Below the pieces are notes generated by a model. That model was not told the origin of the DNA. It searched no databases and saw only the letters and a program-made list of their open reading frames with translations. Positions 14,294 to 22,471 of a DNA stretch of 38,430 bases are shown piece by piece. Source of the DNA: Humidesulfovibrio sp. (GTDB taxonomy: Bacteria > Desulfobacterota > Desulfovibrionia > Desulfovibrionales > Desulfovibrionaceae); the NCBI GenBank assembly GCA_031292175.1, contig JARLHQ010000014.1, positions 1-38,430 on the forward strand, written 5' to 3'. How positions within the stretch are numbered: the first letter of the stretch is position 1; each line of letters begins with the position of its first letter. The translations under genes and the position numbers were made by a program.

Positions 14294-15432
14294 CAGGCTT
14301 CCTCGCAGATGGTCAGAAGGTCCTGCCAGCCGGTGTCGCGCGGATTGGTCAGGGTGCAGGCGTCGGGCACCGCCATGCGGCAGATCTGCTCCAGCTGGCT
14401 GTCGTCGTGCAGGATGTCGCGCAGGTGCATGGCCACCCCGAAATTCTCGAACATCCGCTGCAGGTGCTCAATGCCCTTTTGGGCGAGCATCTCCTCGGAA
14501 CAAAATCTTGGGCCCAGGATGCAACTGCCGATGCGGGCCATCTTCTCCCGGCAGCTCGGCAGATTGTAGCTCATGACCACGGGCAGGAGGATGGGGTGGA
14601 CGAGGCCGTGCTGCACGTCAAAGCGGCCGCCGATGGAGTGGGCCAGGGAGTGGCCGATGCCCAGCCCCGCGTTGCTGAAGGACATGCCGGCCGCCGTGCT
14701 GGCGATGCTCAGGTTCGTCAGGGCCTCGGGCGAGCGCGCCTCCACGGCCTCCTGGATGTTGTTGATGATCATCTGGATGGCCAGCATCGCCTGGGTCTCC
14801 GTGAAGGGCGAGGCCAGCCGCGACACATAGGACTCCACGGCGTGGGCCAGGGCGTCGACGGCGGAGGAGATGATGAGTTCGCGGGTCTTGGTGGCCAGCA
14901 GATTGGGGTCGATGATGGACAGGTTCGGCACCAGCGAGCGGCTGATGATGGACATCTTTAGCTGCCGCTCCTGGTCGGTGATGATGCAGAACTGGGAAAC
15001 GTCCGAGCCGCTGCCCGCGGTGGAGGGGATGAAGATCATCGGCGGCAGCGGCCGCATGATCATGTTCGCACCCTCGTAATCGCTAATGCGTCCGCCGTTG
15101 CCCACGATGACCGCGATGCCCTTGGCCGCGTCGATGGCGCTGCCGCCGCCGAGCCCGACGATGACATCCGCGCCGGATTGCTTATAGACCTCCGCGCCCT
15201 TGTGCACCTGCCAGTCGCGTGGGTTGGCGTCGACCTCACTGAAGTAGACGCACTCCAGGTTGCCTTCCTGCAACAGATCCTGAACCATGTGCACCCAGCC
15301 CGCCTTGGCCAGGCCCTCGTCACTGACGAGCAGGACGCGCTTCGCGCCCAGGCGGTGGGCGCACGGAGCGAGGTATTTGACGCTGCCATTGCCGAAGATG
15401 ACTTCCGGAATGGCGAATTTCGTAATGGGCAT
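14290..15432 (-). CDS. Second iron-containing alcohol dehydrogenase (380 aa)
   Basis: Group III alcohol dehydrogenase; NAD(P)-dependent conversion of alcohol and aldehyde. The nucleotide turn is LGGGSAIDAAKG (94-105); metal ligands D193, H197, H261 and H275 are complete. It is clearly diverged from the first ADH (for example GLGIGHSLAHSIGG against SLGHVHAMAHQLGG), so it probably prefers another substrate such as a longer alcohol, a diol or an aldehyde. It is the first gene of the operon with the kinase and regulator (4-base overlap), which suggests the signalling pair senses its product or state (inference). An AGG lies only 4 bases before the ATG. Confidence 0.93.
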   Translation of the reverse strand: MPITKFAIPEVIFGNGSVKYLAPCAHRLGAKRVLLVSDEGLAKAGWVHMVQDLLQEGNLECVYFSEVDANPRDWQVHKGAEVYKQSGADVIVGLGGGSAIDAAKGIAVIVGNGGRISDYEGANMIMRPLPPMIFIPSTAGSGSDVSQFCIITDQERQLKMSIISRSLVPNLSIIDPNLLATKTRELIISSAVDALAHAVESYVSRLASPFTETQAMLAIQMIINNIQEAVEARSPEALTNLSIASTAAGMSFSNAGLGIGHSLAHSIGGRFDVQHGLVHPILLPVVMSYNLPSCREKMARIGSCILGPRFCSEEMLAQKGIEHLQRMFENFGVAMHLRDILHDDSQLEQICRMAVPDACTLTNPRDTGWQDLLTICEEAW

Positions 15433-15452
15433 CGAACCTCCGCAGAACGGAT

Positions 15453-15458
15453 ATTATA
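15453..15458 (-). promoter_or_regulatory. Perfect -10 box upstream of adh2-kinase-regulator
   Basis: TATAAT on the minus strand, about 20 bases before the ATG at 15432. No recognisable -35 lies at 16-18 bases, so the promoter may need an activator. The leader would be very short. Confidence 0.4.
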
Positions 15459-15722
15459 GGAAACGGCACAATCGTACCCATGTCGGCCGGTCGGCGCAAG
15501 GCCTTGCCCGAAGAGACTGCGGACCAAGCCGGCCCGTCCCTTTCGTTCAGGCTTTCGGGGCGCGCTGTCGCCGGGTCCGGGCCCGCTGGCCGGGCGTTTC
15601 CGGTCGTGTGGAACCAGGGAGAGAGAGGCGGGAGGCGACAAAAAGCGCTTCCGCTGTGGCTGGAGTCCTCGGCTGGCCTGATCGGGCGCAGGCTATCCGG
15701 CGGGCGGGGCAAGGGGGGCGGG
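15459..15722. other. Intergenic region between livF and adh2
   Basis: GC-rich, no gene seen. A weak 4-bp hairpin (AGCG-GAAG-CGCT) followed by T tracts on the minus strand near 15640-15655 may end the liv transcript. Confidence 0.3.
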
Positions 15723-16424
15723 CTAGCCCAGATAGGCCTGCCGCACGCGCTCGTCGTCCGCAAGTTTCCTGGCATCGCCTTCGGCCACGATCTGTCCGGC
15801 CTCAAGCACATAGGCCCGATGGGCGGTCCGCATGGCCATGTGGGCGTTCTGCTCCACCAGCAGGATGGTGACGCCCTGCTGGTTCAGGTTGGTGATGATG
15901 TTGAAGATCTCCTGGGCGATGATGGGCGCGAGGCCCAAGCTTGGCTCGTCCAGGAGCAGCAGCTTCGGGCGGCACATGAGCGCCCGGGCGATGGCCAGCA
16001 TCTGCTGCTCGCCGCCGGAAAGGGTGCCCGCCAGCTGCGAGGCGCGCTCCCGCAGGCGCGGGAAGAGGTCAAAGGCCATCTCCAGGTCCTGGCGGATGCC
16101 CGCCCTGTCGGCGCGGATGTAAGCGCCAAGCTCCAGGTTGTCGCGCACGCTTTGGCGGGCCAACACCTGCCGGCCTTCGGGACAGTGGGCCAGTCCGAGG
16201 CGCACCACCCTGTCCGGGGCAACCCCGCGCAGGTCCCGCCCCTCGAACATGATCGCGCCGGACTTCGGGTCGAGCAGGCGCGACACGGCGCGCAGAATGG
16301 TGGTTTTGCCCGCGCCGTTGGCCCCGATGAGCGTGACGATCTCCCCTTGCCGGACGTGCAGGGAGGCCTCCCGCACAGCCATGACCGGTCCATAGGCCAG
16401 GGTGACGGCGTTGAGTTCAAGCAT
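15723..16424 (-). CDS. livF: LivF, branched-chain amino-acid ABC transporter ATPase (233 aa)
   Basis: Cytoplasmic ATPase of a hydrophobic amino-acid uptake system. Walker A GANGAGKTT, signature LSGGEQQMLAIARAL and Walker B LLLLDEPSLGL are intact. The length is typical of LivF. It is the last gene of livKHMGF and overlaps livG by 8 bases. Liv-type systems also take up urea, amides and aromatic acids, so the substrate is not certain. Confidence 0.95.
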   Translation of the reverse strand: MLELNAVTLAYGPVMAVREASLHVRQGEIVTLIGANGAGKTTILRAVSRLLDPKSGAIMFEGRDLRGVAPDRVVRLGLAHCPEGRQVLARQSVRDNLELGAYIRADRAGIRQDLEMAFDLFPRLRERASQLAGTLSGGEQQMLAIARALMCRPKLLLLDEPSLGLAPIIAQEIFNIITNLNQQGVTILLVEQNAHMAMRTAHRAYVLEAGQIVAEGDARKLADDERVRQAYLG

Positions 16425-17190
16425 CGGCCGCCACCCCCAGATAGGCTTCGATGACGGCCGGGTCGGCCTGGACCGCCTCGGGCTCGCCCTTGGCGATGAG
16501 CTGGCCGAAGTTGAGGACCGCCACCGAGCGGCAGAGCCCCATGACCATGGGCACGTTGTGCTCGATCAGGAGCACGGTCAGGCCGAAGCGGTCCCGGATG
16601 TCCCGGATGAAGCGGGAAAGATCCTGCTTCTCCGCATGGTTCATCCCCGCCGCTGGCTCATCGAGCAGCAGCACTTTCGGGGACAGGGCCAGGGCGCGGG
16701 CGATTTCCAGGCGGCGGCGGTCGCCATAGGGCAGGCTTGCGGCGGGGGTGTCCATCCGCCCGCCAAGCCCCACCAGCTCAACCAATGCGCGCGCCTGGGC
16801 CAGGGCTTCGCGCTCCCGTCTCCGCGAGCTGGCCGAGCCAAACACGCCGCCCCAGAGGCTCGCGCCATCCAGGGCGTGCCGGGGCACCCGCACGTTGTCC
16901 AGCACACTCATGCCGCCGAAAAGGCGGATGTTCTGGAAGGTGCGGGCCAGCCCCATGAGGGCGATGGCGGCGGGGGCCTTCCCGGAGATGTCCTGGCCAA
17001 GGAAATGAACCGTCCCCGCCGTCGGTTTGGCAAGGCCGGTGAGCATGTTGAAGAGCGTGGTCTTGCCCGCGCCGTTGGGGCCGATGAGGCCGAAGATTTC
17101 GCCTTCCCGCACCTCGAAGGACACGTCCGTGACGGCCATGAGCCCGCCGAAGGCCTTGGAGAGGCTCTCTACCGCAAGAATGGCGCTCAT
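16417..17190 (-). CDS. livG: LivG, branched-chain amino-acid ABC transporter ATPase (257 aa)
   Basis: Second ATPase of the uptake system. Walker A GPNGAGKTT, a signature of LivG type (LPYGDRRRLEIARAL) and Walker B LLLDEPAAGMN are visible. The C-terminus has the BCA-type extension typical of LivG. It overlaps livM by 4 bases at its start and livF by 8 bases at its end. Confidence 0.95.
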   Translation of the reverse strand: MSAILAVESLSKAFGGLMAVTDVSFEVREGEIFGLIGPNGAGKTTLFNMLTGLAKPTAGTVHFLGQDISGKAPAAIALMGLARTFQNIRLFGGMSVLDNVRVPRHALDGASLWGGVFGSASSRRREREALAQARALVELVGLGGRMDTPAASLPYGDRRRLEIARALALSPKVLLLDEPAAGMNHAEKQDLSRFIRDIRDRFGLTVLLIEHNVPMVMGLCRSVAVLNFGQLIAKGEPEAVQADPAVIEAYLGVAADA

Positions 17191-18059
17191 GCCCGCCTCC
17201 GGTCAAAAAGTCCCGCGATGCCCCGGGGCATGTAGACGCAGACCAGCACCAGCACCAGGCCATCCAGGATCATCCGCGAGTCCTTGAGCGGCCGCAGCAG
17301 CTCCGGCAGGCTCACCAGCAGCGCCGCGCCCAAAAGCGCGCCCCATTTGGAGCGCGCCCCGCCGATGAGCACATAGGCGAGGCAGGCCACGGCGGCGTCG
17401 AAGGTGCCCTGGCGCGTGTTCCAGGTGTTGAGAAGTGGCGCGCTCATGGCGCCCACAACCCCGGCCAGCGCGCAGCCAATGACGAAGGCCTGCACCTTGC
17501 GGGCGGTGACGTTCACGCCCATCGCCCCGGCGGCGAGTTCGTTCTCGCGGATGGAGAAGAACAGCCGCCCAGTCCCGGAGCGCTCGAGCCGCCACAGGAA
17601 GAACAGCGTCAGCGCCAGAAGCGGCCCGAAGAACCAGGCATAGGCCAGTCTGCTCTCGAACGGCTGGGGGATGTCGAAGATGCCGATGGCCCCGCCGGTG
17701 ATGGGCATGTTCAGGGCGAGCACGCCAAGGATCTGCACGAAGGCGATGGTGGCCAGGGCAAGGTAGATGCCCCTGAGGCGGAGCGCGGGATAGCCCAGCA
17801 CAACCCCGAGGATGCTTGAGGCCAGGAGCGCCACAAGCCACTCCAGCGGGTACATGGAAAAGCCGAGGGCTTCCCGCAGGGGGGCTAGGGCCGGGTGCGT
17901 GCCCATGACCGCCGCCACGTAGCCGCCCAGGGAATAGAAGCCGATGCTGGCCAGGGAAAGCTGGCCCGTCATGAGCGGGAAGTAGAGGCTCAGGCCCAAC
18001 AGGGCCTGCTGTAGGATGGTGACGATCAAAAAGCCGTAGCGCGCGAGGAGGTCTTCCAT
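17187..18059 (-). CDS. livM: LivM, inner-membrane permease (290 aa)
   Basis: Polytopic membrane protein of the BPD_transp_2 type, with about eight hydrophobic segments, including the conserved LRGIYLALATIAF stretch and the EAA-like loop in the segment around GALLGAALLVSLPELLR. It pairs with LivH to form the translocation pore. Start at 18059, 3 bases after the livH stop; overlap of 4 bases with livG. Confidence 0.94.
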   Translation of the reverse strand: MEDLLARYGFLIVTILQQALLGLSLYFPLMTGQLSLASIGFYSLGGYVAAVMGTHPALAPLREALGFSMYPLEWLVALLASSILGVVLGYPALRLRGIYLALATIAFVQILGVLALNMPITGGAIGIFDIPQPFESRLAYAWFFGPLLALTLFFLWRLERSGTGRLFFSIRENELAAGAMGVNVTARKVQAFVIGCALAGVVGAMSAPLLNTWNTRQGTFDAAVACLAYVLIGGARSKWGALLGAALLVSLPELLRPLKDSRMILDGLVLVLVCVYMPRGIAGLFDRRRA

Positions 18060-18062
18060 GGG

Positions 18063-19013
18063 CTACACCTTTTCTTCCGCGCTCTTGCCAAGAAGGCCCT
18101 GGGGGCGCGCCAGCAGGACGGCGAAAAGCAGCGCGTAGGCCACGGCCTCCTTGTAGGAAGACAGCTCCGGCGGCAGGAAGGCCTCGGCCAGTCCGATGAC
18201 CAGCCCGCCGAGAACGGTGCCCGGGATGGAGCCCAGCCCGCCGAGGACGATGACGGCCAGGGCCTTCAGGCCGTAGGCCACGCCGAAATACGGTCCTGAC
18301 AGGCCGAAGCTGACTCCGATGAGGGTGCCGGACATGCCGCCCAGCAGTCCGGAAAGAAAGAAGGTGCCCAGGGTGAACGTGTCCACGCTGATCCCCAGCA
18401 GACTCGCCGTGTCCGGATTTTCCGCCACGGCCCGGAGCGCCTTGCCCTGCTTTGTGAATTGGATGAACCAGACCAGCCCGATGAGCAGGAGCAGGCTCAC
18501 GCCGAACAGCACCGCCTGGATGGTGCGCATGGCCACCATGCCCTCGCCGACATGAAAGAGGATGGCCGGCGGAAGCGAGCCGAGAACGTCCGGCGGGAAG
18601 GAGTATATCTCCGCGCCAAAGAGGTACTGGATCAGGTTCACCAGGATGAGCGCAACGCCCAGGCTCGACACGAGGGCCAGCAGGGCGTCCGCGCCGCGTT
18701 TGCGCAGCGGCCGGAAGGCCAGATACTCCACCGCCATGCCCGCGAGCCCGGACAAAACCGCCCCGGCCAGGAGCGCCAGGGCGAACGGCAGCTTGAAGGG
18801 CATGGTCGCCCCGGCCAGCAGGCCGTTCAGCCCGAACTCGCCGACGGCCAGCACATAGGTGAGGTACGCCCCCAGGGTGAAGACCGCGGCATGGGCGAAG
18901 TTGAGGATGCCCAGGACCGAGAACACCAGGGTGTAGCCCAGGGCGAACACGGCGTACACGCTGCCGATGGACAGCCCGTTGACGAGATTCTGCAGGAACC
19001 AGGCTAGCGGCAT
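18063..19013 (-). CDS. livH: LivH, inner-membrane permease (316 aa)
   Basis: Permease of the branched-chain amino-acid system. The family opening NGLSIGSVYAVFALGYTLVF and GILNFAHAAVFTLGAY is clear, as are the AVAENPDTASLLGI cytoplasmic loop and the final GGLGSIPGTVLGGLVIG. It follows livK after an 88-base gap containing an intrinsic terminator structure, so it may be expressed at a lower level than the binding protein. Confidence 0.95.
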   Translation of the reverse strand: MPLAWFLQNLVNGLSIGSVYAVFALGYTLVFSVLGILNFAHAAVFTLGAYLTYVLAVGEFGLNGLLAGATMPFKLPFALALLAGAVLSGLAGMAVEYLAFRPLRKRGADALLALVSSLGVALILVNLIQYLFGAEIYSFPPDVLGSLPPAILFHVGEGMVAMRTIQAVLFGVSLLLLIGLVWFIQFTKQGKALRAVAENPDTASLLGISVDTFTLGTFFLSGLLGGMSGTLIGVSFGLSGPYFGVAYGLKALAVIVLGGLGSIPGTVLGGLVIGLAEAFLPPELSSYKEAVAYALLFAVLLARPQGLLGKSAEEKV

Positions 19014-19066
19014 GTCGCCATCGCTGAAATCTCCAGTGCTCTGGTGGTGGTGGGAACTGCGGGAAG

Positions 19067-19090
19067 AAAAAGGGGGAGGACGGCCTCCCC
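19067..19090 (-). terminator. Intrinsic terminator or attenuator between livK and livH
   Basis: GGGGAGG (19073-19079) and CCTCCCC (19084-19090) form a 7-bp stem with a 4-base loop. On the minus strand T5 (19067-19071) follows one base later. It lies 11 bases after the livK stop and would make binding protein more abundant than the membrane complex. Confidence 0.75.
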
Positions 19091-19101
19091 TGGCGCCTTC
19101 G

Positions 19102-20274
19102 CTACTTTATCAGGACGAAGGCCCCGGTCTTGCCGCCGGGGTTCATCTTGACGGTCGAAACATAGAACTGCTTCTGGTTCACCTCGCCCTCGCGCCCCAG
19201 GCTGATCTCGCCCAGGGGCGTGTGGAAGGCCACGCCGGAGGTCAACGCCTTGTTCGTGGCCGTGCGCACCGCCGCCAGGTCCATGGCGGTGATCCTCTTT
19301 TTCGTGTCCTTCTCCACCTTGCGCAGGGCCTCGACCATGACCTGGACGGCAGTGAACGCCTGGGCCGAAAACTGAGCCGGGGACTTCCTGTAGGCCTTCT
19401 CGAACCTGGCGGTGAATTCCCTGTTGATGGGGAGATCCGCCTGCGGGCTATAGGCCTGGGCCACCAGGATGCCTTCGCACAGGGCGCCGCACACGGGAAA
19501 CATGTTCGGGGAGTTCAGCCCGTTTCCTCCGACGATAAGGCCCCGGTAGCCAAACTGGCGCAGTTGCTTGACCAGATTGCCGGAATCCGCGGCCAAGCCG
19601 GAGATGACGACCAGGTCGGCCTGTGCCCCCAACACGGCCGTCACCTGTGTGGTGAAGTCGGTGTCGGTGGTCTGGAATTTCTGGATGGTCACGGTCTGCA
19701 GCCGGGAGGCCTTGATCGCTTCCTGGAACACGCTGGTTTCCGAGGTGGAAAAGGCGTCATTCTGGGCGTAGAGGACGGCCACTCGCCGGATTTTCGGGTT
19801 GATGCCGAGGGCCTTCTGCAGTGATTTCGGGGCAACCACGGTCATGGGGGCGGAGATGCGGCTGATGTATTCGCCGATCTGCGGGATGCCCTTGGCCGTG
19901 TTCGATGGCCCGACCACCGGGAGCTTGGCGCGGTTTGCGATGGGGTCGGCGGCAAAGGCCTGCTGGGACAGCGTGGGCCCGATGATGCCCACGACCTTGG
20001 CGGCGATCAGGTTTTGGAAGGCGTTGACGGCGCCGCCCTCGTCGCCGGCCGTGTCCTGGAAGATCAGCTTGATGGGCGTCCCGTTCACGCCGCCCTGGGC
20101 GTTGAAGTAGGCCTCGGCGATCTTGGCGCCGTTGATCTGCTCCTCGCCGAAGAGGGCCACGTTGCTGGTGCTGGCCACGGCGACGCCGATGGGGATGGGG
20201 CTGGCGACATTTCCAGCCAGGGCGGGCACCACAAGGGCGAATACCAGAATCAGGCTCAAAAAGGCTTGAATCAT
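19102..20274 (-). CDS. livK: LivK-like periplasmic binding protein (390 aa)
   Basis: Type I periplasmic binding protein that delivers the substrate to LivHM. Signal peptide at about 1-20 (hydrophobic core FLSLILVFALVVPALA, cleavage near ALA-G). The mature part shows the Peripla_BP_6 fold: NGAKIAEAYFNAQGGVNG, GIIGPTLSQQAF, VAVLYAQNDAFS and DLVVISGLAADSGNLVKQLR. No lipobox cysteine. GGAGGA lies 4-6 bases before the ATG. It is the first gene of the liv operon; a perfect TTGACA lies upstream, but no good -10 at the right distance. Confidence 0.93.
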   Translation of the reverse strand: MIQAFLSLILVFALVVPALAGNVASPIPIGVAVASTSNVALFGEEQINGAKIAEAYFNAQGGVNGTPIKLIFQDTAGDEGGAVNAFQNLIAAKVVGIIGPTLSQQAFAADPIANRAKLPVVGPSNTAKGIPQIGEYISRISAPMTVVAPKSLQKALGINPKIRRVAVLYAQNDAFSTSETSVFQEAIKASRLQTVTIQKFQTTDTDFTTQVTAVLGAQADLVVISGLAADSGNLVKQLRQFGYRGLIVGGNGLNSPNMFPVCGALCEGILVAQAYSPQADLPINREFTARFEKAYRKSPAQFSAQAFTAVQVMVEALRKVEKDTKKRITAMDLAAVRTATNKALTSGVAFHTPLGEISLGREGEVNQKQFYVSTVKMNPGGKTGAFVLIK

Positions 20275-20737
20275 GCTCTCCTCCAGACGATTGTTCGGGA
20301 TGAATTTGTTCCAATTCCCCTTAAAATATTGTTTTTGTCAAGCCGGTGAGACGGTTTTGCCCAAAAGTCGCGGATGTCGGAACCCGTGGGGCGCGGCCAG
20401 TGTGAAGGGGAGGAGGCCGAAGGATGGCCTCCCTGCCCGCTGGCCCTCTGTCCTCTGTGGTCCATCTCAGACGGTAAACCCCTTTGCCTTCCGCGCCCGC
20501 GCCGAAGTCCGGCTCAAAAATATTTCAAGGAATTGTCGGCCTGTTGCTTTGGAGCCATAGGAACTTGTTTGGTTCCAGTTGACAGCGCTCCTTACTTGTT
20601 GGAGTACATAAATTGACCCAGTGTCCGAGCAATCGAGAAGCAGCACTCTGTCCGCTGGCGCGCCCGGCAAGGCTCCTCGCGTGACAAAGGCTGCCGCCCC
20701 CAAGCACTGTCATCTAAGGACAGGGAGGGACTCCCCC
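20275..20737. other. Divergent intergenic region between livK and the receiver-TPR gene
   Basis: For livK, a perfect -35 TTGACA on the minus strand (20336-20341) is followed by AT-rich DNA without a clear -10. For the plus gene, TTGACA near 20578 and TACATA near 20604 are spaced too widely (20 bases). GGAAC/GTTCC forms a small inverted repeat near 20560-20576. No gene is evident. A reading that extends the plus gene upstream to 20621 lacks a ribosome site. Confidence 0.4.
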
Positions 20738-22141
20738 ATGCAAGGCAACGCGGCGAACGTGAATGACGCCTCCTCCACCGTGCGTGTTTCGTCGAAGACA
20801 ACGCGCTACGACAATGACGTGAAAGAATTTTTGGAGACACAGAACGGGTTTATCGTGATTCTGAGCGACGACGCCTTGTTCATCAAGACGGTCAAAACTG
20901 GCGTTCTGCGTGCGCTTGGGCTCAAGCTCAACTGCGTCGAGGCGTTCAAGGACATAGAGTTCGCGGCGCGCAGCGTGCGTGAACATCAGTACCTTGGCAT
21001 GCCCGTGCTCGCCATGGTGGACCGCGTGCTGAACGGGCATGCGACCACGGATTTCATCCGCACCACCAAGGCGCTCTTCCCACAGATGCGGGTCATCGCC
21101 ATGACCTATGAGACGACCAAGGAATCCTTGTCCCTGCTTTATGAAATCGGCGTCGACCATGTCATTACCAAGCCTGTGTCCGTGGACACGCTCATCGAAA
21201 AAATGGCTGGGATCATCAAGCCGCAGTCGCGCATCAGCAACCTGGTGCAGGAAGCGCGGAACAGCCTGGAACAGCATGACATCGACCGGGTCTTTACCCT
21301 TTGTGACGAGCTGTTGGGACTCAAGGAGCGGTGCGCTGTGGCGCACATGCTGCGTGGGGAGGCATACCTCATCAAGGGCAGCAGGGAGAAGGCTATTGCC
21401 GACTTCGAACTCGCTCATAAGTTTTCCCCGCTCTACCTTGAACCGCTCAAGAGGCTTGTTGAGCTGCACCGCGAAAGTAATGAAGATATTTATCTTTCTT
21501 ACATGAAGGTGTTGGACTACATCAGCCCGCTGAATGTGGAAAGGAAGTATGAAATAGGCAAATGCTATGCGCGCAAGCAGGATATAGACAACGCCAAGAA
21601 GTACTTTGACGAGGCCATCAGTTGTGAGCAATGCGAAGCGACGAAGCATCTCTGCGTCATCCTTGCGGATGTTGCGAATGCCATCAGCGAGTATTCACCG
21701 GATATCGCCGCGAAGTATTACGAGCAGTATTTTGAGGCCAAGGGAGAGAGCCTTGGCAGCGACGACATGATAACATTCAACAGATTCGGCATCATGCTGC
21801 GGAGGCAAGGCAAGCTGGGCGAGGCCATTGAAAACTATAAGAAGGCCCTGCACATCGCTCCGGATGACACGAACATTCTCTATAACTATGGCTTGGCCTG
21901 CGCGGACGGTGAGCAGTTCAAGACCGCCATTGAGTGCTATGAAAAGGTCCTCACCTTGAACCCGGAGTTCCATAAGCAGGCGGCCGTGGTGTGCAACAAC
22001 ATCGCCTACGCCTACATTATGGTCCACAACGAGCAACGGGCGCGCGAACTTTTGACCGTGGCCCTGAAGATTGATCCGGCCCACGCCTCTTCGCTCAAGC
22101 TGATGGACCGTCTGAAGGGAAGCCCGACGGCCCCCTCCTGA
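20738..22141 (+). CDS. Receiver domain fused to TPR repeats (467 aa)
   Basis: An N-terminal CheY-like receiver domain (about 38-160) with D95 (MVDRVLNG) as likely phospho-acceptor and K145 (VITKPVS) is followed by about seven TPR-like helical pairs (about 165-460), the clearest being GKLGEAIENYKKALHIAPDD and KTAIECYEKVLTLNPEF. There is no DNA-binding or enzymatic output domain, so output is probably by protein contact. The ATG at 20738 is chosen for GGAGG 10 bases upstream. No kinase is adjacent. Such proteins are met in Desulfovibrio, often near chemotaxis or stress genes; the job here is unknown. Confidence 0.85.
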   Translation: MQGNAANVNDASSTVRVSSKTTRYDNDVKEFLETQNGFIVILSDDALFIKTVKTGVLRALGLKLNCVEAFKDIEFAARSVREHQYLGMPVLAMVDRVLNGHATTDFIRTTKALFPQMRVIAMTYETTKESLSLLYEIGVDHVITKPVSVDTLIEKMAGIIKPQSRISNLVQEARNSLEQHDIDRVFTLCDELLGLKERCAVAHMLRGEAYLIKGSREKAIADFELAHKFSPLYLEPLKRLVELHRESNEDIYLSYMKVLDYISPLNVERKYEIGKCYARKQDIDNAKKYFDEAISCEQCEATKHLCVILADVANAISEYSPDIAAKYYEQYFEAKGESLGSDDMITFNRFGIMLRRQGKLGEAIENYKKALHIAPDDTNILYNYGLACADGEQFKTAIECYEKVLTLNPEFHKQAAVVCNNIAYAYIMVHNEQRARELLTVALKIDPAHASSLKLMDRLKGSPTAPS

Positions 22142-22471
22142 GGGGAGCGGACGGCGTTCAGGCTGACGGCCCGGATGTGGCCGTTGGTTCTTCCACAAAG
22201 GACTTGCCCGTGGGCTCTCCTGGTCCGGGGAAGCCCCGCAGAACACCATTGCTGTATGCCCGACAATCCAGAGCGCGGCCACGGATCTCCGGGCTGTGTG
22301 CGGAGTTTGGCGGGCAGGGCCGTTCTGGCCTCTGGCGGCGTTCCGCCCCATTTACTTGCCGCCAGAAATAATTTACTGGTTTTGCTGGTGTAAGTGGCAT
22401 GTTCGACCTTGGCTCGAACGCAATCCCGCACAGGCTTATGACAGCATTCCCGGCTTTTTCGCCGTGCACTA
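22142..22471. other. Intergenic region with a 9-bp inverted repeat
   Basis: TCTGGCGGC (22332-22340) and GCCGCCAGA (22359-22367) are perfect complements with an 18-base loop, followed by AATAATTTA. This may terminate the receiver-TPR gene. No gene and no clear promoter or ribosome site for the next gene were found. Confidence 0.4.

Noticed and set aside
15487..15510. Sigma-54 promoter before adh2
   Set aside because: Only GG and GC at the right spacing are met; the other consensus positions fail.
20318..20341. Full sigma-70 promoter for livK
   Set aside because: TTGACA is perfect, but the hexamers at 16-18 bases (for example GGAATT) are not a -10. Kept only as a note on the intergenic region.
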